A stretch of DNA of 64,000 nt, taken from the NCBI RefSeq assembly GCF_042186555.1, contig NC_133328.1, positions 502,040,472 to 502,104,471 on the forward strand, in the 5' to 3' direction. The notes below the pieces were generated by a model, which saw only the letters and a program-made list of their open reading frames with translations, had not been told where the DNA came from and searched no databases. This document shows positions 42,191 to 55,172 of the stretch, in pieces. This DNA comes from Aquarana catesbeiana (taxonomy: Eukaryota; Chordata; Amphibia; Anura; Ranidae). Both the position numbers and the translations under genes were made by a program. Numbering within the stretch: position 1 is the stretch's first letter; each line of letters starts with the position of its first letter.

Positions 42191-43417
42191 GTGGCGATCT
42201 CCATCCTCCGTGTGCCGCTCTGCACCGATCAGCGTGTGATAATACCATTGGACGGCCATTCTACTGTTCAAAAGCCACACCTCCTCCTCCACCAATTTTG
42301 ACTGTAAAATTATTGATGTGTGCCCTGGGGTACAAAGGCTTCGCTAAGTTCACCAGTTTATCCAGTGTTGCCTTACTCCTTATTTTGTTATGACCCAGAA
42401 TAAATGGCTATTTATTTTTCACAAATACTTGCCTATGTGTTTTACTTCAAAAAGGACAATTTGTTTGTGAGGAGGCAGGTACATTTCAAAAATACATTGT
42501 CAAATTAACAAGGGACACCAACCAATCTCCTTGAGATTCTAAAATCCAAAATAATAATGGTTTTGTGGTAACTTGACACACAAAACCCACAAAAATAATT
42601 ATGGAGATCACCAAAAAAATAAAAAAATAAAAACAAAAACAGGAGATCTTGATTAAAAAGAAAAACAACAAATTATCAAAAATATAAAAACATAAAACCC
42701 CCCAAAAAATTGGTAGATCTGACGAATAAAAATATTATATTCATGAAATCACGAGAAATAATAAAGAAAGAAGTTTGTGACAACTCTGTGTGAATATAAG
42801 CAGCAAAACAACTTAATTCTTCTAGCATTATAAAGAAGAAGAGAGTGCGCTGCATTCAACAATTTAAAACATTGCAGCGTGACGAAAGTGCTATATCCAT
42901 TACGAATGCTAATTTTACCAGACCGAGCAATTCCGTCTCGGAATTTATTCTGAGCATGCGCGGTCAACTTCATATTTATTTTCACCATTTCATCCACTTT
43001 TTCACTGGTCCACAATTTTGACTTAGTAAGTCGATAGCATATCTATGCCTTTACGTCATTTATCCAGATCCTGGTCCTCATAATTTGTAGCTCCCCTGAG
43101 TCGCCGCAGGAGACCATCCTTTGGTGATGGCGCTCTGCGCTTGGTGGCTGCTGGGACATGGGTAAGCAGCTCTGCTCCTTCTCCCCTTTTTATCCCCATC
43201 AATACTCCCTTTTAATCATGATGCTGCATCACAAGTCCTTACTTTTTTGCCTTTCTACTATTATATTGCCTTTTTGATCCTATCATAGATAACCTCCCAA
43301 TGAAGTGGCCATGTCTGCAAAACTAGTCGAGGAAAATGACATCTGTGATCTATTGTCCTATTGAGATTCTCCCCTTCGGGGGTCAACCCTTTTGCTGGTG
43401 ATATATTTGTACCGCTA

Positions 43418-43750
43418 CTATGTTTTTATCTGTAAATTATGATTTTGTTTTCTGGCTTCTAGAAATCTAGGGGTATGGAGGTGCTCAGCAGGGACAACTC
43501 TCTCCCTAAGACCTCTGAGGATAATCTGCTTGGAAATATGCAACTTCAAAGAAGAAATATGCCATTTCCGGTTCAAAAATGTAATCATGAGCTTTTTATG
43601 ATTTTTAAAAAGTTTCCTAATTGGTTCCTTCTCCGTTTCTCGATTTTCTCCACCTAAGGTGAAGGCCGTATCGATCTCATTGTCAAGATCAGGGTCGATC
43701 ATATAAGCCATATATATGCAATCAATAAATAAAGCCAGTGAAAAGTCCAC
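43418..43750 (-). pseudogene. PLE N-terminal region fragment (probable)
   Basis: A 110-codon frame with an acidic start (DPDLDNEIDTAF), then KLMITFLNRKWHISSLKLHI and KQIILRGLRERVVPAEHLHT. The pattern of an aromatic helix followed by (I/V)PRGLR and a HTP/PRF motif is what I associate with the region upstream of the reverse transcriptase in vertebrate PLEs. No catalytic block is present, so the assignment rests on this pattern alone. Confidence 0.45.
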
Positions 43751-43785
43751 TTATCTATAGCCGAGGATTGCATAATAGGGGTATA

Positions 43786-43790
<5 letters not shown>

Positions 43791-43840
<50 letters not shown>
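43791..43840. repeat. (AT)n microsatellite
   Basis: About 25 AT dinucleotides, uninterrupted. Confidence 0.95.
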
Positions 43841-43907
43841 GCATATATTTAAGTACTTGGTGGGGGGATAAGACAAGAAGAGGACAACGGTCCCAAAGAG
43901 CCTAACA

Positions 43908-44350
43908 AAAAATATTGGTTAATTGCCTGGATCAACCTCCAATATATATCCCTTAAAATATTTAGCAAATGTATATAAACGTTCATCCAGACGGTTAACG
44001 TAGGATGCAGTTCAGGTTGCCCTATGGGCATACAAGAAAAATATTGTCTTCGTTTTAATGGGTTTTTGATAGCCACTTATCTTTGCCCTCTTTTTTGTCA
44101 AATTGATTAATTAGTGTGGTGTTTAAAAACTTTTTTGCATTAATAAAATAATTGTTGTATTTTCCATAGTGTTCGGGTTCTTTTTGCCCTCTTAAGAGAA
44201 CTCTATTCTCTTAGTTTTTCTTGTATGCCCATAGGGCAACCTGAACTGCATCCTACGTTAACCGTCTGGATGAAGGTTTATATACATTTGCTAAATATTT
44301 TTAGGTACATATTGGAGGTTGATCCAGGCAATTAAGCAATATTTTTGTTA
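43908..44350. repeat. Inverted repeat, arms about 130 bp, spacer about 175 bp
   Basis: Left arm 43908-44042, right arm about 44219-44350. Matching blocks include AATTGCCTGGATCAACCTCC against GGAGGTTGATCCAGGCAATT, and GACGGTTAACGTAGGATGCA against TGCATCCTACGTTAACCGTC. The spacer is AT-rich and non-coding. Confidence 0.9.
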
Positions 44351-44559
44351 GCATACAGAGGAGCGGATTTTTCGACCGGACTCAAATCCGTCGGAAAGAT
44401 TTGAAACATGTTTCAAATATAAAGTCCGTCTGATTTTCACCCGAAAAAGTTAGCTGCAGGTCCGATGAAGCTCACACATGGTTGGATTGTCCGACGGATT
44501 CGTCCCGTTGGACCAGACTGGTCGAAAAGTCCGCCCGTGTGTACACGGCATTAGAGTGT

Positions 44560-44645
44560 GACTAAGCTTCAGGAGGGCAGAGCTAAGATCAAGAACACAG
44601 GGACATGACCTCAAACTAGCAGGAGAAAAAGCTAACAACTAAACA
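44560..44645 (+). repeat. Possible CR1 fragment
   Basis: GAACACAGGGACATGACCTC then AAACTAGCAGGAG resembles a segment common near the end of CR1-type coding regions. It is short and unsupported by a readable frame. Confidence 0.25.
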
Positions 44646-47154
44646 ATTACATTTAGAAAGTAAAACTTTAACAAAACATTTAAAAATATTGTCTATACTC
44701 TAAAAAGGCTAAAAAAAAAAAAAAAAATAAAAAAAGGCAGACTCTATTAACCACTTTCTTCCTTTATTGCCAACACTCATTTATGTTTTTGTTTCTATGT
44801 GTGAAGGATTACATTTTTTATCATCGTGCTTTTTGGTGTTTTCTAATTGAGCTTTAAACCCCTTAAGTAGTATATGTTAACTAATGTTATTTGTCTTTAC
44901 CACAAGAATATTTTATCTTACAGTCAATACAAGCCTATAGCCCAAATTATCAGATTTAAATAACAGTGGTTACAGTTGGTAAATCTTTTAAGTATCATCT
45001 CTGTCTTTATCACATATTTCTGTTGACAAGAATGAGATTTTGTAAGACATATTTACGAGATATACATGGTTTCAAGTCATAAAGAAAGTAGTAGTAGTAA
45101 AAATTTAGTATTCCAACTAGCTAAAATTTACACTTAATACATTTGACAGCTTCCACAGTTTTTCTGAAGCAGAAAGGAGTTAAAGCTACTGCATGCCTTA
45201 ATGGCTGGTTAACCATTCTTATTCCAGTTGTGTCTATTTTCCGAAGATAATAACAATAATAATACTAACAGTATGTTTATCATTCGCATGGGTGTGAATA
45301 TATTTAATAACAGCATGATTTGATTTTCCCCATTCATTTTTAATTTTAGATATTAGAAGTGTTATCCAAAAAAAGTCCTGGTGCTTATACAATACAGTTA
45401 AAGAGGGACCATACATAATTTACATGTATGATTACATACGCATTGACTGGATTATGCATACAGCATTATGGTGCTTTAAGATACCAATGCACATTAAAAA
45501 TGCTTATATAGTGCTGACCAGGTATTTCTTCTATGCTGAGCATTTTTTAATACATCATTGTTTTACTGACTTATGGTGCTTTCTGATCTGAACCCCTGCC
45601 CTTGGACTCTTGATGCTGATCCAGCCTGTTTGAATGTGGGTGATCTATTGCCCACAAGCACTTCTGCCACTGTCCTACAGCTGACATACTTTTCTGACTC
45701 TGGTCTGTACTTCAGTTCTACTGAAATCCTTTGACTCTAGAACTATAAAATTTATCAGGTGCTGAAGTTAATCCAATGTGTTAAGGGAACAAAAAAATTG
45801 TACATCATAACAGAAATAGAAACCGTGCTGCTGTGTAAGTAATGTAAACAAATAAAGTAAAACACATGCAAGCATTCAAAACAAAATATGTGCATGCTAT
45901 AAACATCTGCAATGACTACACAGTCCAAAAAATCCCACTATAAAGTGTTGCCATTCAAAAGGTGCTTATGCTCTTATGGACAAAAGGTAAAGTGCTCCAG
46001 GTGTCCCCATAGGGACAAACACTCACCACAAAGTGTTGACCCCTGTCAGAGCATTGGTGAATTCATTAAGAATATGACCCAGGATTTCTGGATTTAATAC
46101 TGACTGGCCTAAGTTTTGGTTAGGCTGAGATATTAAAAGGTTAATTCCAGGTCTAAAGCCATGCAAGTGTCACACAGACATCCTGTTTTTCCCAATTTGC
46201 TGGGGGTCTGTAAACAAGCCTGTTTCCAGAACTGGTTAGAAAAACAATAAGTGTGTACTTTCTTTCCTACCTAGAGCCTAGAAGAAGCTGTTTTTATTAT
46301 TTATTGACTTGTGTAATAGGCCTTGAAACAAATAAACATCGACTAACCTTCCAAGGTAAAATAGAATATAAACATAAACCCTGGTCCATGTTTTCAAGAT
46401 TGAAGGACCTCCAACATGCATCTGTACACAGACGTAGACAAGAGTCAACATACTCTGGCCAGTTTAAAACCTGAAAACCTGTCTCACCATCACCATCTGA
46501 AAGACAGCAAGAGAAAGTTGTATATATATATATCTAATGAATATGAAAGGAAAAGAGACATATATAAATCAAGAAATCATTTAAAATATGTAGACACTGT
46601 ACAAGGTATACACAACTAGGAATATTAGCATGTTTATTGGTGTACAACCTCTATAGTCCATAATATGTCAAGATAGAACTATGGAGTTTATTCAAGTATT
46701 GATTAGAATAATCTAATAGGAACAACACCATTTCAGCATACATAAGAGTATATGATGATGTGAATATGACCTCAATTATTATATTTCCCAAAAAATGGGT
46801 TCAGTCAAAATCTTATCGTCTGCTGGTACAGTATTAATATTATTATGTATTAATTTGATTAGAATCATCATATATGTATAAGTAGTCTAAGTATACAAAT
46901 GATTGTGTTTATATATACTGTATATAAATATATATACCTACTGTATATAGTGCTTTGCTTTCGCCTATGCGTATAAATAATCACAGTGTATAGGAAATAC
47001 ACCTTTTTATAATTAATACGATTATATTTGAAATATTGCTGCAACAAAATTGTGTACTCATATGTTGGCAGTTACCAGATCTCCTGCATATATATATATA
47101 TTAGAAATATCACATGACACGTCTGTTATGAGAAAGTGAACATTCCTATACCAG
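44646..47154. other. No gene recognised
   Basis: AT-rich intergenic DNA with short A-runs (44711-44735), an (AAT)-like patch near 45248 and a TATA-rich stretch near 46518 and 46910. Reading frames are below 75 codons and without motif. Confidence 0.6.
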
Positions 47155-48198
47155 ATTATCCACTTCCCGCCCAAGGCCATCATATGACGTCCTGGACTTT
47201 GAGTGGAAATATCTTAATGATGCCTGCAGCTACAGGCATCATTCAGATATCTTTGTATTCAGCTGGCGATTCCCTGTACCGTAAGAACAATCATAGCAGC
47301 TGTTCCTGCCGCCCTCCGGTGCTTCTACCAGTTCCCTGCAGTCTCAAAGACCTTCGGAGGCTCGGGCAAGAAGTTATGGCATCATGTCCTGTCCAGTCGG
47401 CAGATGTAAACACTACTGTGTACTCGGCTGGAAAGACCAAGATCGTTTTTTTTTTTTTTTTTGTTTGTTTTTTTATCTCAGTCTTTCCAGCCTAGAGGAG
47501 AGATCTCAGATCTCTCCATAAAGAGGACCTGTCATGCCTTATTCCTATTACAAGGGATGCTTACATTCCTTGTAATAGGAATAAAAGTGATAAAAAAAAC
47601 TATTTAAAGGGAAAGTGTAAAAATGAAAAAAATTAAATAAAATAAACAAATAAACAAAAAATTAAGCACCCTCATCCCCACGTGCTCGCATGCAGAAGCG
47701 AACGCATACGTGCGTCGAGCCCACATTTGTAAACAGCATTCAGACCATACATGTGAGGTATTGTCGCAAACATTAGAGCGAGAGAGATAATTCTAGCCAA
47801 AGACCTCCTCTGCTTTAAACTGTTAACCTGTAAAAATTTTTATGTCGTCTATGGAGATTTTTAGGTACTGAAGTTTTGCTCCATTCCACGAGTGTGCGCA
47901 ATTTAAAAACATGACATGTTAGGTATCTATTTATTCGGCATAACATCATCTTTCACATAAAAAAATAAAAATTGGGCTAACTTTAGTGTTTTGTTTTTTT
48001 AAACTCATCGCATTTGAAAAATTGCTGCACAAATACTGTGTGACATGAAAGGTTGCAATGATTACCATTATATTCCCTAGGGTCTCTGCAAAAAAACATA
48101 TATAATGTTTGAGGGTTCTGAGTAATTTTCTAGCAAAAAAAATGATGTTTTTACATGTAGGAGAGAAGTGCCATAATAGGCCTAGTATAGAAGTGGTT
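47155..48198 (+). mobile_element. Non-autonomous DNA transposon resembling the piggyBac-like family
   Basis: Left end CCACTTCCCGCC and right end AGAAGTGGTTA form a short inverted pair like the TTAA-flanked copies in this window, though the flanks here are TTAT-like rather than TTAA. The interior is non-coding: GC-rich hairpins (TCTTTCCAGCC inverted around 47420-47490; CTTATTCCTATTACAAGG inverted at 47537-47583), then an AT-rich half. Confidence 0.45.
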
Positions 48199-50235
48199 AT
48201 TTTACAAGATTTTAGAACAGACATTCCGTGTTTTAGAATGACACCTGGTGGCTCAGAGAGGCATTGCTTAAACAAACAATGAGTCAATGTTTAACTGTAT
48301 GACTCAATCAAAAAGAAGTTCCACCTTTTGGGCTAGGCTCATTAAAATTTTTTATGAGCTTATTGTTCGGAACTGAATATAGGACGATTGTAGGAGGCCA
48401 TTAGGACACTTCATCACACACAGGACAAACCCATCCGACCACAACATCAGGACCTCAACCAAGATATCCACCAGAGATACACCCACCATCACGCCTCATC
48501 ATCTGACACCTTAGGGACACAAGACAAAGCTCCAACCTAACGAGACACCATTTTGGAAAGGAAGCCATTTAAGGAGACTCTGGTAACAGCCATTGTAAGC
48601 CAGTAGCCATTTAAAATGGTAACTAAAATACAATGCCATTTTAAGATTCATTGCTTAGCTTGATAAGTCTATTGATTTATTTCTTGTGATACCTAGATTG
48701 CTCTTCCCCCAATATTATAACCATTTACATCTTTCTTTAATTCTGTTTTTTTTCCAATTTTAACTATTTTCTGTTTTTGCGCTATAGTAGGGTACCATTT
48801 TTTACATAGTTTAACGCTTATTCCTTCTGCGGGGAATAACAGTTGGAACTCGTAAAACGCAGACTATTCTCTGATAACTAGTTACATATGGTTATTTTTG
48901 TCCACGGAGAGAATTTAAATATTTGGTTATATACATAGCGATATCCATATTTTATCGAGTCTTATTATCTTGTTATTTTTATGTAAAATTGTTGTCTATG
49001 GCTATTCACAAATCTAACTATTTATTGTGAATATTTAAATTAGTGAATAATTATTAATTTATTTCTATATTCAGTCTGTATTCACATCGATCCTTGTTGT
49101 GTTCTTAAAGAAATTCGTATGCTTTCATCAAAGTCCACACTGAAAATAGGGTCTTCTGTTGCTAGGCACCTTATTCCTAGAAAAAATGCCAATACAAAAA
49201 GCTCATAGCGTAAAACGTTTATTAAAAATATCACATGCAAATACTACACTTAACTATAGTGCCTATATGAACCTGTACTAAGTGTATACAGCAAGATGGA
49301 AGAGAAAATGCCCACTGCCGCCCCAGATAGTGGAAGCGACATGCTTTCCACCGACCAGATGTAGGGTTACCAGATATGACATAACGACACATAAACCACA
49401 CCTTTTGTGTTCAAAAGAAAGGTAAATTGCAATGCTTCTACCCCTGTTCCACACTTGAAAGTATAAGGCATGGGTTCTTGTGCCTAGTCATAGGCTGTAC
49501 ATACCATCCATAATCCATGCATTTGTTTCCAATGTATTATTTTCCTCAGTAGTACACATATTTTGAAATTAAAAGTCCACCAGTGGCTTTATTAGCTTTA
49601 AATCTGGATGGAAAGGTTCACTTTTTGGTTTTCAATAAAGTGCAAGATTTTACTTCGGGATCACTTGGTGCCAGACTTTCACTTTTCATGCCTCTTATGT
49701 CTGATTTATGTGAATCCAAGGGTTACTAGGCTAGGAGAGGTACATAAAAAACTGCCTTTAACGCTTCTTCTTAAGCCAAAGTATCAGACATTTTTATAGT
49801 AATTTGACCTTATCTGTGTAGGCAGCAGTTTTTAACCATTGCAGAGTTTGTCACACAGTAAATGTACCATATCAGATACAAAATGTCATGTGTTTTTACT
49901 TTTTTACTCTTATGGCTTAATCGTGGAAAAATCTTTTCTGTTCTCCCCCTGCAGAGGGAGAGCGGTGGACTGCAGAACTAGCAACTAGCCTTACGAAGAC
50001 ATGGCAGGCAGTTCATCTAATGCCTGAATGAAATAGCTTTTTATATGTTCAAGTATGACTGGGTAAGTCAGAAAAGCCAGGGCTGGATTGCTCTTTACAT
50101 TACAATGGGCCTTTTATACAGACCTTGAGTGCCAGTATCACTTGAGGTAAAAATTGGAAAAAAAAAACAAGGAACAGCATAGTTATTGAGCATCTTCATA
50201 TAGGGAATTGGCTAGTGCGAGTAAAGATTTATAGA
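48199..50235. other. No gene recognised
   Basis: AT-rich, with a moderately purine/C-rich patch at 48400-48600 (CCATTTTGGAAAGGAAGCCA). No long frame, no tandem array and no terminal repeat pair that I can see. Confidence 0.55.
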
Positions 50236-51454
50236 TGTAGCACCCTGGTGTTTAGGCAGGGTTGTTAGTAAATTTAGTTTTCCAGGCGGTAGTTACCCTG
50301 GTTAATTGTTAGTAGATCCACTGATTCCTCTCTAGTTCTGGACTTGCTGCACCTTCTCTCTTCTGTCACTAGGTGGCGTTATGCTGGTGATATTAGATAG
50401 ACAAAGGCTTAGCAAGGTCAGGTTATGAATGGATGGGGTGTCTCAGCCAATTGGTGGGGGTTTCTTTAGTCCCTTGGCCTGCTGGGAGATCCTATTTATT
50501 TGGGTGGAGTCAGGTGATTGGGGTTCTGTGCCATCTGGACGGCTGTCTGGGTGGACGTTATGCTGCCCCGGGCTGCTAGGCTGGGAGCCTGAGGCCTATT
50601 CCGGAGACATCTGGTTGTTAGGCTATCTGAGGGCCTATCCAGAAGCAACGCAGGGTTGGGACTGCAGGATTGGAGTCCAACCGAGAGTAACTGTTCAGCC
50701 GGATGGGGAACCAGTTGTGGCTGGAGGTAAAGTGGAAGCTGTCACCACTAAGGGACCATCCACCTTGTTACCGGAGACCACTGTGAGTAAGCTGGAGCTA
50801 GTAGCAGAGAAGTCTTCTCACCAACCTGGGACGGTGAAGAAGTGGGAAAACTTTAGCAAGTACCAAGCCAGGGACCCAGCGGAATAGCAGGGGTGATGCT
50901 TGAGGAGTATCTGTGGGTACCCAGCAGGGAAGCGGGGGTGACGCTTGAGGCAGATACCGAGTTATGGAAGTGGAAGAGCTCCAGGGATCCAGTGGCAATT
51001 GGGTCTGAGAGTCTAGTGAGAGACTGGGAGCTCGGTGAGTGAAGACCTACAGTGAGAGACTGTAGAGTGCGAGGAGAATTATCTGTGTTACCAATAGTTA
51101 AATACAACTACTGTTAGTGACTGTTACAAGATTTGTTGCCATAGGAGACAGCGGTCCTACCTATACAGAATGCTATCCGACTGGAGGCCTTCCCCTGTAT
51201 AGGTGTCTACCTATAGAAGTCTCAGAGTCTGCAAATTAACATTGCATCTACTTAAGGGTGTCTTGACCCTAACCCTCTCTCCCTCAGTTCTGTTAAGAGA
51301 CAATAAATCTCTTTTGCATCCAAAAAGTGTCTGGCGCCCATCACTTCATCTTACACCCACCATGCCTTTTAACCCACTCTACAAAGACGGATGTCAGCTC
51401 TCCCTAACTCTGAAGGTCACCATAAGGCCTTTGGAGGTACAGGACCTTGCTACA
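50236..51454 (+). mobile_element. Probable solo LTR (1.2 kb)
   Basis: Begins TGTAGCACCC and ends CCTTGCTACA, that is, TG..CA with 7-bp perfect inverted ends (TGTAGCA/TGCTACA), as in LTRs. A poly(A) signal AATAAA lies at 51302-51307, about 150 bases before the end. No gag or pol sequence is adjacent, and the 5-base flanks (ATAGA and TAAAA) do not match, so the target duplication has decayed or the call is wrong. The 152-codon frame at 50429-50887 has no recognised domain. Confidence 0.5.
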
Positions 51455-52400
51455 TAAAACTTTAAAAACCTGCAGCAGGGGGTTGTAAGTCGATAAAGAT
51501 GTAACAAAGTCATTGTTTCCCCCTGTTAGATTGATTGGGGTAGTTAATGGGAAGATCTTCAGCTGTCAGTTTGGATGCTAAAGAGGCTACTATTCTTTGA
51601 ACACCAAGCACTTATGAATCACTGTTTTGTTTCTTTTACATTTAGTAGAGTAGCCATGTACAGCTTTAACACTAAAAGAACTGAAATTCCAATGATAACA
51701 GTAGGGTCGCTGGAACCTCTGGTTGGCCACCATGTTGGGAAATCATTAAATCCCTTTAGTGGTGGGTAGTAGTAATTATCTTTAGGGCTGAATATGCTAA
51801 GCCTGCTGCACATGCACATTTAAAAATTACGGTAATGTGTTGTACAAATCTGCATTGGGCTCAGCTGGCTTTGTGAGTCTGGGGCCTGTGGAATGCAATA
51901 GAAATTAAAAGGTATTGCAGTAAAAAAGCCAGAAAGAGAGCAAAATTAAATGACCTGTCAAGTTCTCTTTGCTGTGTTAAGCATACCGCATCCCACATTT
52001 ATAAATGCATGGGCTGTGATAAGGCATAATACTGTAAACTATTTTGACAGCGGATAATGATTTCCATTACCCATTATAAACAAGCCCCTTTCTCATGTCT
52101 CAAAAGTTAATAGCTTTCACAAAATGATTTCCCTTGAATCATCCCTCCCTACTTTCAGAGATAGCAATGAGGTACAGGTTTTAGTACCAAAATCATTAGG
52201 CAAAAGACCCACCTTTACCACACCCCTTAACATGCATCTTTTGTATCTTTTAAATGGGTATGAAGACATATAATGATGTGCAAAATTCTAATCTTTATGC
52301 ATTTACAAAAACCAAAAATCATTGCTGAAATGGAAGTCCAGCCAAATGGACAGTTGGAAATGGAAGTCCAACTGATTCTTCCTCTCACACGCTAATCCTC
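51455..52400. other. No gene recognised
   Basis: Unannotated AT-rich DNA up to the target duplication of the giant palindrome. No motif or repeat noted. Confidence 0.55.
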
Positions 52401-53687
52401 TTAAACAGTAGGGATGAGCCGAACACCCCCCTGTTTGGTTCGCACCAGAACATGCGAACAGGAAAAAAGTTGGTTCGAACACGCGAACACCGTTAAAGTC
52501 TATGGGACACGAACATGAATAATCAAAAGTGCTAATTGTAAAAGCTTATATGCAAGTTATTGTCATAAAAAGTGTTTGGGGACCTGGATCAATGCAAAAA
52601 AAAGTTTTAAAAACGGACGTTTTTTCAGGAGCAGTGATTTTAACAATGCTTAAAGTCAAACAATAAAAGTGTAATATCCCTTTAAATTTCGTAGCTGGGG
52701 GGTGTCTATAGTATGCCTGTAAAGGGGCGCATCTTTCCCGTGTTTAGAACAGTCTGACAGCAAAATGACATTTCAAAGGAAAAAAGTCATTTAAAACTAT
52801 TCGTGGCTATTGCATTGCCGGTCTGACAATACACATAAAAGTTCATTGATAATAACGGCATGGGAATTCCCCACAGGGAAACCCCGAACCAAAATTTAAA
52901 AAAAAAATGACGTGGGGGTCCCCCTAAATTCTATACCAGACCCTTCAGGTCTGGTATGGATTTTAAGGGTAACCCCATCGCCAAAATTAAAAAAAAAACG
53001 GCGTGGGGTCCCCCCAAAAATCCATACCAGACCCTTATCCGAGCACGCAACCTGGCAGGCCGCAGGAAAAGAGGGGGGACAAGAGAGTGGCCCCCCCTCC
53101 TGAACCATACCAGGCCACATGCCCTCAACATTGGCAGGGTGCTTTGGGGTAGCCCCCCAAAACACCTTGTCCCCATGTTGATGAGGACAAGGGCCTCATC
53201 CCCACAACCCTGGCCGGTGGTTGTGGGGGTCTGCGGGTGGAGGGCTTATCGGAATCTGGAAGCCCCCTTTAACAAGGGGACCCCCAGATCCTGGCCCCCC
53301 TCTGTGTGAAATGGTAAGGGGGTACAAAAGTACCCCTACCATTTCACTAAAAAACTGTCAAAAATGTTAAAAATGACAATTCCTTTATTTAAATGCTTCT
53401 TCTTTCTTCTTTCTTCTATCTTCCTTCATCTTCTTCTTCTTCTTCTGGTTCTTCCTCCGGTGTTCTCGTCCAGCATCTCCTCCGTGGCGTCTTCTATCTT
53501 CTTCTCCTCGGGCCGCTCCGCACCCATGGCATGGGGGGAGGCTCCCGCTGTTCTCTTCATATTTTTCTCTTCTTCATCTTCTTCTTCATCTTCTTCTCTT
53601 CTTCATTTTCTTCTCTGGGCCGCTCCGCACCCATGCTGGCATGGAGGGAGGCTCCCACTGTGTGGCGCGTCTCCTCTTCTGACGGTT

Positions 53688-53803
53688 CTTAAATAACGGG
53701 GGGCGGGTGACGCACGGTGACTTGACAGGACTTCCCTGTGACGTCGCATGGAATGCCACAGGGAAGTCCCGTCATGTCCCGTGCGCCCCCCCCGTTTTTT
53801 AAG
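53688..53803. promoter_or_regulatory. Divergent promoter-like centre of giant palindrome copy 2
   Basis: Leftward TTATTTAAG (53688-53696) and a weaker rightward TTTTTTAAG (53795-53803) flank a GC-rich core with GGGGCGGG-like boxes and GTGACGTCGC. It parallels the centre of copy 1, though the right-hand TATA-like box has decayed. Confidence 0.45.
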
Positions 53804-54803
53804 AACCGTCAGAAGAGGAGATGCATCGCACAGAGGGAGCCTCCCTCCATGCCAGCATGGGTGCGGAGCGGCCCGGAGAAGAAAATGAAGAAGAGAAGAA
53901 GAGAAGAAGATGAAGAAGATGATGAAGAGAAGAGCGGGAGCCTCCCCCCATGCCATGGGTGCGGAGCGGCCCGAGGAGAAGAAGATAGAAGACGCCGCGG
54001 AGGAGATGCTGGACGAGAACACCGGAGGAAGAACCAGAAGAGCCAGAAGAACCAGAAGAAGAAGAAGAAGAAGATGAAGGAAGATAGAAGAAAGAAGAAA
54101 GAAGAAGCATTTAAATAAAGGAATTATCAAAAACTGTCTCTTGTCATTTTTAACATTTTTGACAGTTTTTTAGTGAAATGGTAGGGGTACCCCTTACCAT
54201 TTCACACAGAGGGGGGGGCCGGGATCTGGGGGTCCCCTTGTTAAAGGGGGCTTCCAGATTCCGATAAGCCCCCCGCCCGCAGACCCCCACAACCACCGGC
54301 CAGGGTTGTGGGGATGAGGCCCTTGTCCTCATCAACATGGGGACAAGGTGTTTTGGGGGCTACCCCAAAGCACCCTCCCAATGTTGAGGGCATGTGGCCT
54401 GGTACAATTCAGGAGGGGGGCCGCTCTCTCATCCCTCCCTCTTTTCCTGCAGCCTGCCAGGTTGCGTGCTCGGATAAGGGTCTGGTATGGATTTTTTTAG
54501 GGACGCCACGCCATTTTTTTTTTAAATTTTGGCCGGGGTTCCCCTTAATATCCATACCAGACCTGAAGGGCCTGGTATGGAGTTTAGGGGGACCCCCACA
54601 TCTTTTTTTTTTTATTTTGTGTATTGTCGGACCAGCAATGCAATAGCCGCAAGTAGTTTTAAATGACTTTTTTCCTTTGAAATGTCATTTTGCTGTCAGA
54701 CTGTTCTAAACACGGGAAACATGCGCCCCTTTACAGGCATACTATAGACACCCCCCAGCTACGAAATTTAAAGGGATATTACACTTTTATTGTTTGACTT
54801 TAA

Positions 54804-55172
54804 AGGGGTTGTAAAGGTAATTTTTTTATTTTTTAAAAATAACAAACATGTTATACTTACCTTCACTGTGCAGCTCGTTCTGCACAGAGTGGCCCCGAAC
54901 CTGCTATAGCCGCTCGCTGTATCACTCGGTCCGGCCCCCAGCGCGCCGCGTCATTGGATGTGATTGACAGCAGCGCGAGCCAATGGCTGCGTTGCTTCCA
55001 ATCCATCCACTGTAGCCAATCAGCCACCAGGCTGAGCAGCGGAATGGATGTCGGGAACGAGCAGCCGACTTTCGAGGGGTCAGGTAAGTAAAACGGGGGG
55101 GCTGGGGGCGGTGGTATTGTCAGTAGTTTTTTCACCTTAATGCATTCTAAAATTTTTACCTTTACAACCCCT
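54804..55172 (+). mobile_element. piggyBac-like MITE nested in palindrome copy 2
   Basis: Inverted ends AGGGGTTGTAAAGGTAA and TTACCTTTACAACCCCT are perfect over 17 bases and flanked by TTAA on both sides (54800-54803 and 55173-55176). The left arm of the same palindrome (near 52650) gives the empty site, reading GCTTAAAGTC in inverse orientation. Confidence 0.88.

Larger units (their letters stand above)
42990..44355. mobile_element. Insertion within Harbinger copy 2 containing PLE sequence
   Basis: This block separates two parts of the Harbinger terminal region that are contiguous in copy 1. It contains a minus-strand PLE N-terminal fragment, an (AT)n microsatellite and a 130-bp inverted repeat. 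A motif CTGCAAAACTAGTCGAGG near 43314-43331 on the plus strand vaguely resembles a hammerhead 3' half, but its CUGANGA box is not readable. Exact ends are not defined. Confidence 0.5.
42266..44555 (+). mobile_element. Second Harbinger copy, 3' part, interrupted
   Basis: Starts with the MADF C-terminal remnant (KATPPPPP, about 42266-42290) and follows copy 1: GGCTTCGCTAAGTTCACCAG, AGGCAGGTACA, AATTAACAAGGGACACCAAC, AACTCTGTGTGAATATAA, TTTTACCAGACCGAGC, then GAGCATGCGCGGTC near 42960. The terminal GTCCG-rich block resumes near 44360 and ends CGTGTGTACACGGCATTAG at about 44555. About 1.37 kb between is an insertion. It lacks the MITE block present in copy 1. Confidence 0.65.

Noticed and set aside
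41888..42393. Cys/Val-rich reading frames on both strands
   Set aside because: They are produced by the TGTGTCCTGTGCATG tandem repeat. Only the last few codons (ATPPPPP) reflect a real remnant, of the MADF gene.
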